Source of the DNA: Schistosoma mansoni
Taxonomy: Eukaryota; Platyhelminthes; Trematoda; Strigeidida; Schistosomatidae
Reading direction: 5' to 3'
DNA: 64,000 nucleotides
Assembly: GCF_000237925.1 (NCBI RefSeq)
Contig: NC_031502.1
Location: 2,580,031 to 2,644,030 of the forward strand
The stretch's first letter is position 1; every line of letters starts with the position of its first letter. Positions 1 through 11,900 of the stretch are shown here, in pieces. The notes under the pieces are model-generated. The model was not told the DNA's origin. It ran no database searches and saw nothing but the letters and a program-made list of their open reading frames with translations. Made by a program: the position numbers and the translations under genes.

Positions 1-627
1 CCTAGTTTGTTTACTAGTGATGTTTCGGAATCTTACGAAACTCTAAAACGATCAATTTTGAGACTCGGAGAGTCAACCGATTGACAAAGATTAAACCAAC
101 TCCTTAATAACATCGACTTGCAACATACTTCTGTGACAGATATATTGCTTAGGATGAGAGAGGTGATATGCCAAATGATTTTCGACGAAGGCCTATTCAA
201 ACAGCTTTTCTTATCTAAACTCCCGCAACAGATGCAAGCAGTTCTGGTCTCGTTTCAAAACAACGCCGTAGACGAACTGGCTACATCTGCCAACCGCATC
301 CAAGAAATCATGAAATCTAATGCCGAGGTTTTTTCAGTCAAAAAAAACACTCAAACGAATCAGAATGACATCACGGAACTGTGTTATACACTGACACGCC
401 ATCTTCGATTTCGTTATGAGCGTAAACGGTCACAAACCTTGCGAAGAAGCATTACACGTAGGCGATTTATTCCTAGACCACGAGAGACGGATAACCGCGA
501 TTGGTGCTGGTATCATAACCAGTATGGGAAGTTTTCCAGAAATTGCAGAAAATTCTGCAATTATCCGAACCCAAAATCGATCGACACGAAAAACAACTCG
601 GGAAACTTCCGAGCCAGCACGCGTTAA
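1..627 (+). pseudogene. Gag fragment of a CsRn1/Boudicca-like Ty3/Gypsy retrotransposon
   Basis: The reading frame is open from the window edge except for an in-frame TGA at 82-84, so the copy is already broken. The protein would be the C-terminal half of Gag, the structural protein that packages element RNA. Near its end is an unusual zinc-knuckle spacing, Cys-X2-His-X9-Cys-X3-Cys (about nt 502-560). That CHCC pattern is known from the CsRn1/Boudicca clade of trematode Gypsy-like elements rather than the common CCHC knuckle. The next frame (pol) overlaps it by 85 bases in the -1 direction. The 5' LTR and Gag N-terminus lie outside the window. Family assignment rests on the zinc-knuckle pattern and the reverse-transcriptase motifs downstream. 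Confidence 0.75.
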
Positions 628-1778
628 CGGCAATTGTAGCGGGCAAACATAGCTGTCAGTTATACGTCACGGATGTGACTACGAAAGTTCTCTACCTCGT
701 CGACACTGGCGCAGAAGTTAGCGTTCTTCCAGCGAACTCCAACGACAGGCTTCACGAGTCTGTTTTAAGCTTACAAGCGGCAAACGAAAAACCGATGGCC
801 ACATATGGGAAAATGTACGTTTACCTTAACGTGGGTTTACGCAAACCCATCCACTGGATTTTCGTGGTCGCAGATGTTTCTATGCCAATCATTGGTATAG
901 ACCTGCTAAAGCACCTTAATCTACTCATTGACACGCGCAAACGAAGGTTATTAGACGGAAACTCTGAGTTATCTATTTGCGTAACTCCTTTTTCTGGTTG
1001 CAGATTATCCCCAGTTACAATTAGGCATGACATAGACCCCTTATGTCAACCATTACTCGATAAATACTCCGGGATATATCAACCACAACCAAAATTGCCG
1101 TGTGTAACCAGCAATGTTACACATCACACCTCGACTACAGGACCACCTGTATTCTCAAAAGCACGCCGACTAGCTCCCGAAAAGCTTAGGTTAGCTAAAA
1201 ACGAATTCGATCGCATGATACACTTAGGAATAATTCGACCATCAAATTGTCCATGGTCATCTCCCTCGCACATGGTCCCTAAAAAGGACAGCAATGATTG
1301 GCGTCCAGCTGGCGATTATCGACGTCTGAATGCTAAAACCATTCCCGATCGTTACCCGTTGCCCCACATTCACGATTTGACAGCTACCTTGAAAGGTACA
1401 ACTGCCTTTTCGAAAATCGACTTAGTTAAGGCTTACAACCAAATACCTATGGCAACTGACGACATCCCGAAAACCGCCATTATAACACTTTTCGGCCTCT
1501 ACGAATTCTTACGAATGTCCTCCGGCTTAAGAAATGCCGCTCAAACCTTCCAAATGTTCATAGACGACGTATTCCGAGGTCTCAACTTCGTACATGCGTA
1601 TGTTGATGACTGCCTGATAGCAAGTCCGAACAGAGAATCACATCTCCAGCATCTGGACATTGTTTTCGAACGACTCCAAAGGCATGCCATTACTGTCAAC
1701 ATTCAGAAATGCCAAATCAGAACAAACTCCTTAGACTTTCTAGGACACACTATTGATGCTCAAGGCATCCAACCATGA
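543..1778 (+). pseudogene. Protease-reverse transcriptase fragment of the same Gypsy-like element
   Basis: The 411-codon frame begins inside gag, in the -1 frame relative to it. It carries an aspartic protease site ([11 protein letters not shown], about nt 691-735) followed by reverse transcriptase motifs: [11 protein letters not shown], the motif A segment [14 protein letters not shown], a motif B-like [10 protein letters not shown] and the catalytic box YVDD near nt 1600. The frame stops at 1776-1778, just after the RT palm. RNase H, integrase and the 3' LTR are absent, so this copy is truncated and cannot move by itself. Similar elements run protease-RT-RNase H-integrase in one pol frame. 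The first in-frame Met is unlikely to be the real start; expression of an intact copy would presumably come from frameshifting. Confidence 0.85.
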
Positions 1779-3656
1779 ATGTAGAGCAGGAGAAATAAAA
1801 TGTCTATGAGAATAGGTTAAGTGAATAGTTTACACAAACAATATGAGGAGCCAAATGTTTGAGCATAACAAACAAATGGACTTGACAACATGTTAGATGT
1901 TCAGGGAATGACCAATACCATAATTAACAGCGATTATGTTGATAATTGTGGTGGTAATGAGGTGGTATGAGAAATGAGTTAGGAAGAGATATTCCAAGTG
2001 ATGGACGGTAATCCATAAATAGGTAAATGACTGACGTGGCTTGCCTAAAACTGTCCACTGAAGGTGTTTTGGTCACGGCATATTATTATACTAAATCTGA
2101 GGTTTCGGTCAGAGTTCACTGTCGTACCAATGCGTAATTAATCACTTCTACCGCGATGAATGAAGACTTGATTAGAGTAAACCAACTTATTTTACTGAGG
2201 AAAATCACACACTGCATTTACAACATATGAAGACTATACATTGAATAAACCATTCACACATCTCCCTTGAATTTTCTTTAGCAAACTTCACAGTTCCTCC
2301 ATTCAAGTCGCTACTCGGACTGCTTTCGTTTTTCTTTCTATTCTGTCAGTAAAAATCCCACCATCCATTCATGAAAAATACTACTTACATTTGTCTTCAT
2401 ACACAAAGTAGTGTCAAGTGGAACTGTTAACAACTGAGGTAAAAACTGTACCGTCAAACTGATGCGAAGTTTCCTCTAAAAGCGGTTGTATCTTAGTCAG
2501 CACAAGATTTTAGATCAGCTATATTTGGATATTCGAGGTGTGGTGATTATAATTTGTTAAAATCAAACAGAAACATAATGACGATACTTACAAGTGTTTC
2601 TCAAATTATTTTCATCATTAAGTAAGGCAGAGACGACGAGTTCTTACATAGGAATGTCAGGAAGTAAGGCGAATAGGAACTGGTAAGATATTCAACCCCC
2701 AGAAGGTGAATCACATTATATGACAAGTCGGCATTGTTGTCCGATCGACTTCTTTTAAAAGTAGTACCATGTTATTATTGATCATTACGTGTAAAGCCAG
2801 CGAGATACTAGTATCTAACAAGTTTCTTGACATTCTCTAAAATTCATAAGGACCATGGATCTTATATTCGTTGTAAAATGATTAAATAAGAACTCCAATA
2901 GGGATCCCTTAGATGTATATTTAACTAAATTAACTGGGATAAACAGTAGTAAGAAACAAAATTAAAACACTGTATGGACACAGCTAGACTAAAATAATTG
3001 TAGCTATAAATACATTCCACAGTTAGACTACTTTGTAGTTATATTGGATTTATATCGACACAGGTATCATAATCATCAGCAACTGTACTATTATAGAAAT
3101 AACACCGACAATAAGACATCCAGAAACTGTATTAGGATAAAATAAACTCTGGACTGCATTAAACTGTTCTAATCTGCATTATATTGAAGTGATTACAAAC
3201 TGTCGAGCGCCGTCAGTGTGTCTCAAATATTTACAGATCAATATGATTGACAAATAAAGGGATAGACAGACAAACAAGCAAAGGATTATCAGGAGGCTAA
3301 ATGTAACAACTATTGTTAGTCTAAGTTATTCAATCACTTCACTGCTAAAATCAACCGTAAACTAAATCCCCAAAAAGAGGTCAGACAACCTGTTTGATAG
3401 ATCAGTTTAGGAAAAGATCAGGTGTAACTTTGGCATAAGATTATGTTTCCTACAGTTACATCATCACAGTCTAAAGTAGGTTAATACAATTAGCTCAATA
3501 ATGGAAATAAGACTCAGCATATTGACTAAGTCTTCACTCTTACACTGGCACAGTCAACCTATTGTATAGATGGATATCTTGAAGGTAAATTTTTTAACCA
3601 CACGAATATAAAAAAGTTGGGAAAATGATTTCTCACGATATGCGAATATAGTAATA
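1779..3656. other. Intergenic, nothing recognised
   Basis: This is AT-rich sequence with only short chance reading frames. I saw no splice-bounded coding segment, RNA gene or repeat family shared with the rest of the window. Confidence 0.5.
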
Positions 3657-3660
3657 AGTG

Positions 3661-3928
3661 TGTAGTGGACGAGAACACATGTGGGGACCATAGGATGTAT
3701 TTGAAAAAAAATTACAGGGCGTCTTAGTAAAATCTCCGAACCATACAGTAAATACTTCATTTACAAATTGTCAATCAGTCGTCTCAGACTTCATTGATCC
3801 TTTGTTTTCACAGCAATCATTCTCTGTTCTCGTTCTCTTTTCCTCGATCTTAACCTCCTGTCTCCAGACATTTGAATTTCGACTGACGATACTACTTATA
3901 TCTGTCGACATCGGTAGTACATACCACA
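3661..3928 (+). mobile_element. Solo-LTR-like element, copy 1
   Basis: This 268-bp unit starts TGTAGTGG, ends ACCACA and is flanked by a perfect 4-bp direct repeat AGTG (3657-3660 and 3929-3932). It shares long blocks with 5884-6160, 12568-12870 and 38515-39094, including the stretch around ACTTATATCTGTCGACATCGG near the end. TG...CA termini and short target duplications are the signature of a long terminal repeat left after LTR-LTR recombination, but no parent element is in the window. Confidence 0.65.
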
Positions 3929-3932
3929 AGTG

Positions 3933-4655
3933 GACATCAGTATTGAAAGAAACAACTCGTTTCCACATATACACTTTATCAAAAAGACGATTTACCTGAG
4001 TGTACAAACAACTGTCATCACCTTTATCCCTATATCAACCATACACAAATCCCAATGACCAACTACAAATGTACAAAACCTTTCAATAACAGCCACTACC
4101 CGATGGATAACATGAAAATAGATTCTACTGATATCTCGTCATTCTAATTAACACAGTATCCGTTGATAATAGCGGTAGTAATTATGGTTTAGTTGGAACT
4201 GAAAGAAACAAAAAGATTATTGAGAAAAACGTCATTTGAATGCAGCCTGGCTAAACAACTCCGGAAATGGCATGACTGATTCAGTATGTTAGTTTATGAG
4301 TGATTGCCGTTGGATAGTAAAAGTTCTCATGAGCTTCCTGCGTGAACGTCATCGGTTTATACCTCAACCATTCTTTTTTTTCATATAAAGCATAGAACGA
4401 GATCAATTATATTTTATGTTAAGGACAAGCTATACACCCTGAAGTTGGCAACACTAAAGTGTACTGTTGGAGGGACTTGCTACGATCCGTACTTTTATTA
4501 TAGGACAAACGATAACTGAATCAGCAGGAACTAGAAACATACAGATAGAGAATAACTATTTTTTTGAAAAACAAAACTCAATTTCGAAACATTGATCAAC
4601 AATAAAAATCTCGAAATTCAGAACTTAGTAACAAACTTAGAAATCTAGTTGAAAA
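3933..4655. other. Intergenic, nothing recognised
   Basis: No convincing coding exon or repeat was found. Only AT-rich sequence and short chance frames are present. Confidence 0.45.
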
Positions 4656-4659
4656 TGGA

Positions 4660-4870
4660 TTATGCTGGAGAGGAAACTGCATCACGAGGCAAGCCCTAAC
4701 TTGGGATCCGGAAAGGAAGCAGAAAAGAGAAAGGCCAACTAATACATTACGCCAGGAAATAGAAGTAGATATGAAGACAACTGGAAAGGATTGCCCAGGA
4801 CAAAGTTGGATGGAGAATGCTGGTGAGCGGCCTATGCTCCTCGACGAGGAGTAACAGGCTTAAGTAAGTG
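4660..4870 (+). mobile_element. RTE-like LINE 3' end, family RTE-b (fragment)
   Basis: Translation gives the C-terminal tail of an RTE-like polymerase ([10 protein letters not shown], then [11 protein letters not shown], then WRMLV in another frame). One or more frame breaks lie between these blocks. It ends in TAAGTAAGT, the same tail as the copies at 48120-48585 and 63318-63838. It is severely 5' truncated, as is usual for target-primed insertions. Confidence 0.75.
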
Positions 4871-5158
4871 GAGAGAAAATCCTTTTCCCTATAAATCAAT
4901 AATCAAATGAAGCACCACGTAACTGAACAAATAAAAACAATCTTTAATCAGAAAAATAATAACAATGACAACAATAAGCATAAAGCTGAGCTAATTCCAA
5001 AAAATGGATGAAATGATACAGATGTTTATCACCAATAAAGTCAGTATAACTTAATAAAGCAAATAAAATCTCAATAAATATATATATGAATGGCAAAAAA
5101 TCAAAATATAAATAAGGTAATCAATATAAATCATAACCATATAATAATGATTACATAA
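4871..5158. other. SYS1 3' flank
   Basis: This AT-rich sequence lies directly downstream of the minus-strand SYS1 stop codon and should hold its 3'UTR. I could not pick out an unambiguous AATAAA on the minus strand. Confidence 0.35.
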
Positions 5159-5629
5159 TCAACTAATACTATATGTAGATCTTAAAGGAATATCAGCCAT
5201 TTCACTACGCATACATAAAAATTCACCCATTACTGTCATGATAGCAATAGATAATAAATTAACAATCCACCATAATATAGATTTTGGTAAACTAGACGAA
5301 TATATAATACAAAATATAAAATGCCAAAAATGTATAGTACATGAAAAATCAAGACATTGTTTACTACGTTTTACAATAAACCATAAACCAATACTACATA
5401 TTAATGGTGTTAATAGAAAACCAATAAAGAGACATATACCAATTGAATCAGGAAAATGTATTTTTGAATCAATAAAAATCATATCCAATGTTGGTAAATC
5501 ATGTGAAAAGATTATCAATAGAAGTCCAGAAATTGTACCGGCAGATATATAAAATATACATTGCATAAATATAATTTGACTGATAATTAAAATTGGATCC
5601 CAAACGGTACTACGAAAACCTGATGCCAT
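5159..5629 (-). CDS. SYS1: SYS1 Golgi trafficking membrane protein
   Basis: The 156-residue protein has the same length as animal SYS1. It begins MASGFRSTVWDP, matching the conserved SYS1 N-terminus, and keeps the family blocks RSKQCLDF, the following aromatic-rich HFWHF, the WWIVN segment, and GEFLCMRSEM near the C-terminus. Four hydrophobic segments are visible at about residues 14-40, 62-85, 96-110 and 117-135, as expected for this four-pass protein. SYS1 sits in the trans-Golgi network and recruits the Arl3p/ARFRP1 GTPase, which in turn brings in golgins. The whole coding region is in one exon, and the start is fixed by homology. The short C-terminus after the conserved acidic/Met region looks complete. 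The next gene upstream on this strand, COQ9, is about 3.2 kb away and separated by repeats. Confidence 0.93.
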   Translation of the reverse strand: MASGFRSTVWDPILIISQIIFMQCIFYISAGTISGLLLIIFSHDLPTLDMIFIDSKIHFPDSIGICLFIGFLLTPLICSIGLWFIVKRSKQCLDFSCTIHFWHFIFCIIYSSSLPKSILWWIVNLLSIAIMTVMGEFLCMRSEMADIPLRSTYSIS

Positions 5630-5883
5630 TCATATGAAACAATGAAGCCTAAAAGGAAACAGAGAAATAGGTAAACAATTGTAATCATAAAGCAAAATCT
5701 TAGTTGAACAACTATTATTAGCCCGCAACAGCTGTTTGATTCCTGTAACGAACCTCTCGAAAAATGGATATCCACAGCCTCACTAGGATTCGGACAACTT
5801 TGACACTTATTTGTTTAGCTTTAACATCAATGAGTGAGAATTCAGTCGTTTTTTTTTATCCAAAACCAATTAATTCGCGATAC

Positions 5884-6160
5884 TGTTGTGAACGAGGATA
5901 CAAATGGGGGACAACCAAATGCATTTGAATACAAAACTACAGAATAACTTGGTGAAATCTGAGAATCATACAAAGAATAATTCATTTGAAAAATATCTAT
6001 CAATTGTCTCAGACTTTATTGTTCTGTCGTTTCCATACTAATTATTCGCCGTTCTCGTTCTGTTTTCTTCGATCTTTTCAACCTTCTGCCTCTAGACATT
6101 CTACTTTCGATTGGTGATACATCCTACTTATATCTGTCAACATCGGTAGAACACATCACA
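5884..6160 (+). mobile_element. Solo-LTR-like element, copy 2
   Basis: This 277-bp copy is the same family as 3661-3928. It starts TGTTGTGAACG, ends ACATCACA and is flanked by the 4-bp repeat ATAC (5880-5883 and 6161-6164). It lies about 250 bp upstream of the SYS1 start codon, so it could form part of the promoter region of that gene. Confidence 0.65.
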
Positions 6161-6164
6161 ATAC

Positions 6165-6800
6165 TAGGATCAAACAGCCCATCAGTGTTTTCTAATTTTT
6201 AATAATTGTCTAAATAAGATCAGTCTGTAAAGTAAACTATGACATGAAACAATTTCCACAAACCTTCTATAGCAATCGTCATAGATTTACTATTATGCAA
6301 AAACAAAAACATTCAATCAATATAAAAAGTAAACCACAATTTGTAGTTGTATATTTCGTTTTCTGCTTCTATATAAAGAAGATAAAGAGTAAATTAATAA
6401 AACGCAAGTATAAAATGTACACACAATTACATTATGAATAGTATTGGTATACAACTATAATCACTAGGTACAAAGCTTTTAAACACAGAATCTAATAGAA
6501 GAGCAAAGAAGAAGTGAATAGAAAGAGAACTTTTTTTCACGAGTCCTGAGTTTTATCTTGTTTTTTTTCAGAAGAAAAAGAGAAACAGGAAAAACGAGAA
6601 TATTCTTATCACAAAAAGAAACCAATAAGTAAACATTTCATCCTAAGTGTTACGATTCCATCCGAGAACATTGCAAGTCTATGGAAAGTGAAAACAAAGC
6701 AAACAAGTAAATGATCAATTTTGCAATAAAACAGTTGCTTATTGAACAAGAATATTAAGAATAATTATGTCAAATGATAAACGTTATTGTGTTGTTGTTT
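6165..6800. other. Intergenic, nothing recognised
   Basis: The sequence is AT-rich with poly-A and poly-T runs. A 65-codon frame at 6244-6441 is lysine/isoleucine-rich and looks like chance. Confidence 0.4.
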
Positions 6801-6802
6801 AT

Positions 6803-7195
6803 TGACTATTTAAACGTGTAAATATTGGTACAAAGCACCAAATATATAGGTACCACACTTGATCATTAGATTTGTATGACTGCTGGAATACTACGCGGGT
6901 GCTCTAACCGAAGATGGTGGTTATCTTAGGGGGCCTACACCCTCAATCTTTGACCTAGAGGTCTAATCCATAAGGCAGTGGGGCAAGTTTAAGAGATACA
7001 GTCCTATTGTAGCTAGTGACTAACAATAAGTTCCTACGCCATTTGTTCTCTTAGGATTCTGGAGTTCATGTGCACCATTGATTTGCAATCAAGATTTTCC
7101 ACCTCCTCTAGATGGATCCTCCATACCCATCAACTTGGTTAAAGTACTTTTCGTCCTCTCCATTTCGTTATTATTACCAACGAGTGGGACTAATA
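6803..7195 (-). mobile_element. Mini-RTE (non-autonomous RTE-a derivative), degenerate
   Basis: Read on the minus strand, it contains a decayed copy of the 5'UTR of the LINE at 30209-34000. This is joined directly to that LINE's 3'UTR (the block TTTGTACCAATATTTA and the AAATA-type tail). The whole ORF is missing. The same fusion recurs at 10713-11285, 14280-14398 and 60590-61115. Confidence 0.7.
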
Positions 7196-7764
7196 TGAAA
7201 ATAAAAATCATCTAGCTATAAAATGTATTGAGAAAATTTGTACAAGCGCTTAACTTTAGAATCTTTTCATCATGTCAATTAAATATTGCTAATGTTCAAC
7301 ATGGTGAAAAAAATAGCCCAGTGGAACTGTTGATCCAAGTGTAACATTAGGCTTTTTTAATTAGACAAGAACAGTAGATGTATACATTGAAACAATATGT
7401 CCGCATTCAATAAAAATTGAAGTTAAGCATTTATTCAGCAGAGGGATGATTCGATCGGTTAAGGCTGTTGACTAAGTAGCAGGTATAAAACTCACTTTAT
7501 ATACTTCGTTTTAGGCAACTAGGTGAGGGATTACATTGCTAAATGGAGTATGGTAAAAAGTTAAATAAACGAATCTGTATCTGATGAGTTAAAAAAAGTT
7601 TAATGCAGTATGATTTGAGCTTGAATGAAATATGGATATACATTAGATTGTTGTGCAATTTAATCCATTCAAACAAATTGCGATAATAAATGTCATATAA
7701 AAGTTAACACCTTTGATAAAATTAAAACCATAAACAGAATCAATCGACTCAACAAACAACTGGT

Positions 7765-7920
7765 CGTAACTGGTAGGTCCTGGGTTCGAATCTCGCGAGT
7801 GCGGGATCGTGGGTGCGCACTGCCGAGGAGTCCCATAATAGGACGAAACGGCCGTCCAGTGCTTCCAGGTTTTCGATGGTGGCCTAGCTTCAATTGACTC
7901 ATGATTTCAACTTTGAAACA
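7765..7920 (+). mobile_element. tRNA-derived SINE, family A
   Basis: It has a polymerase III B box (GGGTTCGAATC) followed by the family A body and tail ending ...GACTCATGATTTCAAC. The hammerhead region is 7817-7862. Its core reads CCGAGGA, so position 4 is C instead of the required U and self-cleavage should be lost. Stem II and the palindromic stem III are otherwise intact. Confidence 0.8.
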
Positions 7921-7955
7921 ATATATGTTTTATCAGTATAGGGTTATGGAGATTC

Positions 7956-8110
7956 TTGAGTTTGATTGAAATCATAAGCCGATCAATGTTATACCACCAC
8001 TGAAAATCAGGAAGGAAGTTTCGTCTTAGTATGAAACTTCTCAGCAGTGGGCATACACGACCCCGTACGCGGCTATCGAACCTAGAACCTTCGGTCTCAT
8101 GTGTTTTAGT
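7956..8110 (-). mobile_element. tRNA-derived SINE, family A, degenerate
   Basis: This is an inverted neighbour of the copy at 7765-7920. On the minus strand the hammerhead core reads CTGAGAA (G8 lost) and stem II is scrambled, so it is a dead ribozyme. The B-box region is recognisable near 8090. Confidence 0.65.
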
Positions 8111-8119
8111 TTTTGATTG

Positions 8120-8500
8120 TTTGGTTATGATATTAATACAATTAAGGATAATACATTATTTCCAGACAGTTCTTTCGTTAACTATACTGTTTCAGTGTGG
8201 AAATGTAATAAATTACTCAAATTTTCATTACAATCCAAACTGTCCTCAATTCTCCAATTCTAACTACGCTAACCTCTATAATGAACGCATTTTCTGCATT
8301 ATTACATTTAATATAATGGGAAGTAAATCAGTTGCAACATGTGACACAGTGAAACAAACTACTTATTTATTGCGAATGAGATATACCTTTATGAAATCAC
8401 ATATAATTAACCATGATCGTGAAAATTGCTATACTCTATAACAGGTATTCATATTACTATGTAGAAATGTATACTGAACATGAAAGGGAATGATGATAAA
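8120..8500. other. Between SINE copies and the COQ9 3' end
   Basis: A 136-codon plus-strand frame begins inside the upstream SINE at 8031 and looks like chance. A minus-strand AATAAATAAG near 8363 could serve as a COQ9 poly(A) signal if the terminal exon is the candidate at 8508-8546. Confidence 0.3.
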
Positions 8501-8507
8501 CCGGTTA

Positions 8508-8546
8508 TCAGAACCAAATTAATAGTATTAAGGTTAACATTAACTT
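8508..8546 (-). CDS. COQ9: Candidate COQ9 terminal exon (weak)
   Basis: A strong minus-strand acceptor (polypyrimidine tract ending TTTCTTTCCAG) precedes 8546. In the phase left by the exon at 8852-8905 it gives 12 residues and a stop. The residues are hydrophobic and do not clearly match the basic COQ9 C-terminus, so this is a guess from splice signals only. Confidence 0.25.
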   Translation of the reverse strand, partial: KLMLTLILLIWF

Positions 8547-8851
8547 CTGGAAAGAAAAACCCATTGCTATAATGAATAATCACAGATAATAATAGCATAA
8601 TTAATAGTAGAAAATCAGGACGCGTTGGATACACTTGGATCTCAGTGTTGATCCTCACATTGAAACTATAACTTAATACATACTTCTTTAAACTTCGGCA
8701 CATTATTCGTTAGGCTACTGAGTCCACAAAGTTAATAACTTGATTAGGAAGTACGAATGAAGTTTTAAGAGTTTGTAATTTTTTTAGTTGATTTTCGGGA
8801 TTGATATTTTCGAAATTGATAGGAAAATCAAAATACTAAGATATAACTTAC

Positions 8852-8905
8852 AACATTTCCAAAAGCTAAAACACCATTTGCAAGCATACTTGATGCAGCC
8901 TTCAA
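8852..8905 (-). CDS. COQ9: COQ9 exon (C-terminal helix)
   Basis: This 18-codon exon is bounded by a TTTTAG acceptor and a GTAAGT donor, phase 0 at both ends. It reads LKAASSMLANGVLAFGNV, similar in pattern to the small-residue-rich C-terminal helix of COQ9. It was missed by length-based ORF calling. Confidence 0.6.
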
Positions 8906-11900
8906 CTAAAATTTTACAAGAATAAAAAAACATATTTGAAAAGATGTTGCATTTCAATTTAGATTAATTTACTTTTAAAAAACGATAAGGTAGGAATACC
9001 TACTCAAAGTACATTTGGTTTTATTACGATGGATACTTACAAAATAATTATAAGATATATGAAATCCATAATCCATCAGTGTTGATAGGATCTCATCGAT
9101 AAAGTTGGAATATGGTCAATAGTCTTAATAATTCAATATCACGAGGACTAGGTTTGGATGTAAGGTGATTGAAGGCAGTGGGTAGGAAATCCTGGATTCT
9201 TGCTAGTTGAAACTTTTCAGTATGGTTTATTAGCAAGTTAGGGAAAGCTGACGCCTTCTGGAGTATTCAAATCAGCATCACCCGGTTTAAAATTTGCGAC
9301 GCTATTGTCAGGCTATTTGAGTTTCCTACCAATTACCGCCGACCAACTTACATCGAGGAAAACTTCCATGTCGGAATGGTGGAATTCTTAGTTCCACGAC
9401 GTAGATCTTACTTTTGAAAAACATATGCGAGAGAAATCTATGGGGATGCAGTTTACCAATAACACATACGAAGAAACCTAGTTTCCGATACATCTGTTTA
9501 CAATTGTTAAAATTAATTAGAAAGGGATTGAAGGTGATATTGGAATATTCATACAAAAAAATTCATGAGGTAACAGGTTTAGATCAGCTCGATCCTGTTA
9601 AAAGCAATAACAAAAGTCAACAATCATTTGGAATCTATTGAAACTCAGTCGCCCAACCGATTTATATATCGGTACCCGTTAATTTATGTTCTACAGAGTC
9701 AAAAATAAAACTACTAATTCATTTTAGGTACCATGTTTGGTGGTTGGAGGTAGTTGAGCGGAAATCCTGAACTAACGTTTTGTTTTATTTAGCGTACCAC
9801 TTATCTTGGGGGAATTGGTACTCCCTAGCACACTCGATCCCGCGTAACACCAGCTTTACAAATAGCAACATTACCACTGGACTATTCAAGAGGCGAACAA
9901 CATCCTGTGGCACTGAGATATTTGCAATCGACTAGTCAAGTCATTTGAATACCGATCTTAAAGATTACAGGTACACCATGTTGCCGGCTGCTTAATAGCA
10001 CTAAAACTAAATCTAGAGTTTCTTATTTACCATCTAAAATCACTTAACACATGAGTTATAATGAATGTAACGTTGAATCACATAGATTGGAGGCCACATT
10101 ACAAATTGATAGACAAAATGTAATCAATATTAAGGACTACATAAACTCGATATTGATCAGTACATAATGAACAATAAATTGTAAGTTTTACAAGTCTGAT
10201 TCTACAATCACAATGAATACCTTCAAAAGAAGAAGAAAAATGTATACAACTTACATTCATCTGTTTCATAGAGCGTAAATCTTCGATTCGTTTACGTAAA
10301 AATATCCATGATTCTGAAAGTTCTGGTGATTTATCTTGTAACATATACAATTCTGTTAAATTGTACACATAAGCAACACCCAGACGTTTAGCATACCATG
10401 ATAACTAGAAAATGAAAATATTTTTTGATAGAAAAAGGATAATATATATAAGCAGTTATTAATTAATAAAAACATTATATTACTTATAAGTAACTTGAAT
10501 AGAATGGTAAATAATTATTTATTTGTTTTCAGAAGGGGTTGAGTGGAGATTTTAGTAATTTTATAGAGTTGAGATCATGAGTCAATTGAAGCCAGACCAC
10601 CGTAGAAAACCTGGAAGCACTAGACGGCCGTTTCGTCCCATTGTGGGACTCTTCAGCAGTGTGCATCCACGATCCCAACTCGCGGGATTCGAACCCAGGA
10701 CCTACCAGTTTTGCATAAATATTGGTACAAAGGGTCCCCGAACACATGCGCTACATAAGTCACTTGATTTGTGTGAGGGCTGTAATACTAGCTGGATGCC
10801 CAAACCGAAGAACGTGATTTTCTTGGGAGGCCACACCCCGAGCCTTTGACTTACAGGTCTCATCCATAAGCCAATGGAACAACTTGAGAAAGAGATGCAG
10901 TCCCATGCTAGCCAGTCACCAACAACAAGTCCATACACTATTTATTCCTTCACGATCCTGGAGCCCATGTGAACCATCTGCTTGACATCAGGATTTTCCA
11001 ACTCCCCTACATGGACCCTCGGTATACACCGACTCGGTTAAAGCCTCGGACATTCGCTTTCCGTCCTCTCAATTTCGTAAACAACAGTAATGTCACGAGA
11101 AGGCAGTGAGTAGGACTTCTCTGACAATGACTGCATAATCATGTCCATGTGAGGACATTTCGAGAGGGAGAACAAACTCTCTTCACCCTCAAACGTATCA
11201 GGGCATTCGGGAGCTTCTGACCAAATGAATACAGAATATAAATGAAGTTTCTCATCATATATTGTAGTGGCTGGCACTATGTTGAGCCCACATAACTTAT
11301 TCTAGCTTTCCGACAGATCAATTCATTATTTCTTCTTGAGTCACATTCTGACCTTGTTAATTACTGACTTATTAACATTGACTGTTATCGACTGCTATAG
11401 ATGAACATAATTTTATACTTGCCACGTTGATTGGAACATTTGATATTATATGGTTTTGAAGCCATCTAGACACATATTCCATAAGCCTTGATTGCATTAT
11501 CCGATTACTTCTCTCTATTTATGTGTGTCCACAGAAACATGGGATGTGACATAATCGTTTGTGAATTGTCTACGTTTAGTTGGAATCCATGGCATTCATT
11601 TCATTCCAAAATCACTGTGTATATTCTGTTGATTTATATTATTCAATATTATCAAGTTAGACATATGATATGAGAGTTCATACAAATAGGTATGTAATCA
11701 ACAGATTGTATAAGAATACACTCTTTATCTTTCCATACAACGTGAGATTAAAATTACTTCATATATGTCTTTCTTCCTGTACTATATCCTAATATACAAT
11801 CTTTCTTTTATATATTACTACCACTAAATTAACTACTTCTATGAATTCGGTGTTCATCTTGTTGTACAAACGAGGTATGGCAACTTGGAGCGATGCATAT

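Noticed and set aside
8031-8441. 136-codon plus-strand ORF
   Set aside because: It starts inside a SINE and has no recognisable domain; composition fits chance in AT-rich DNA.
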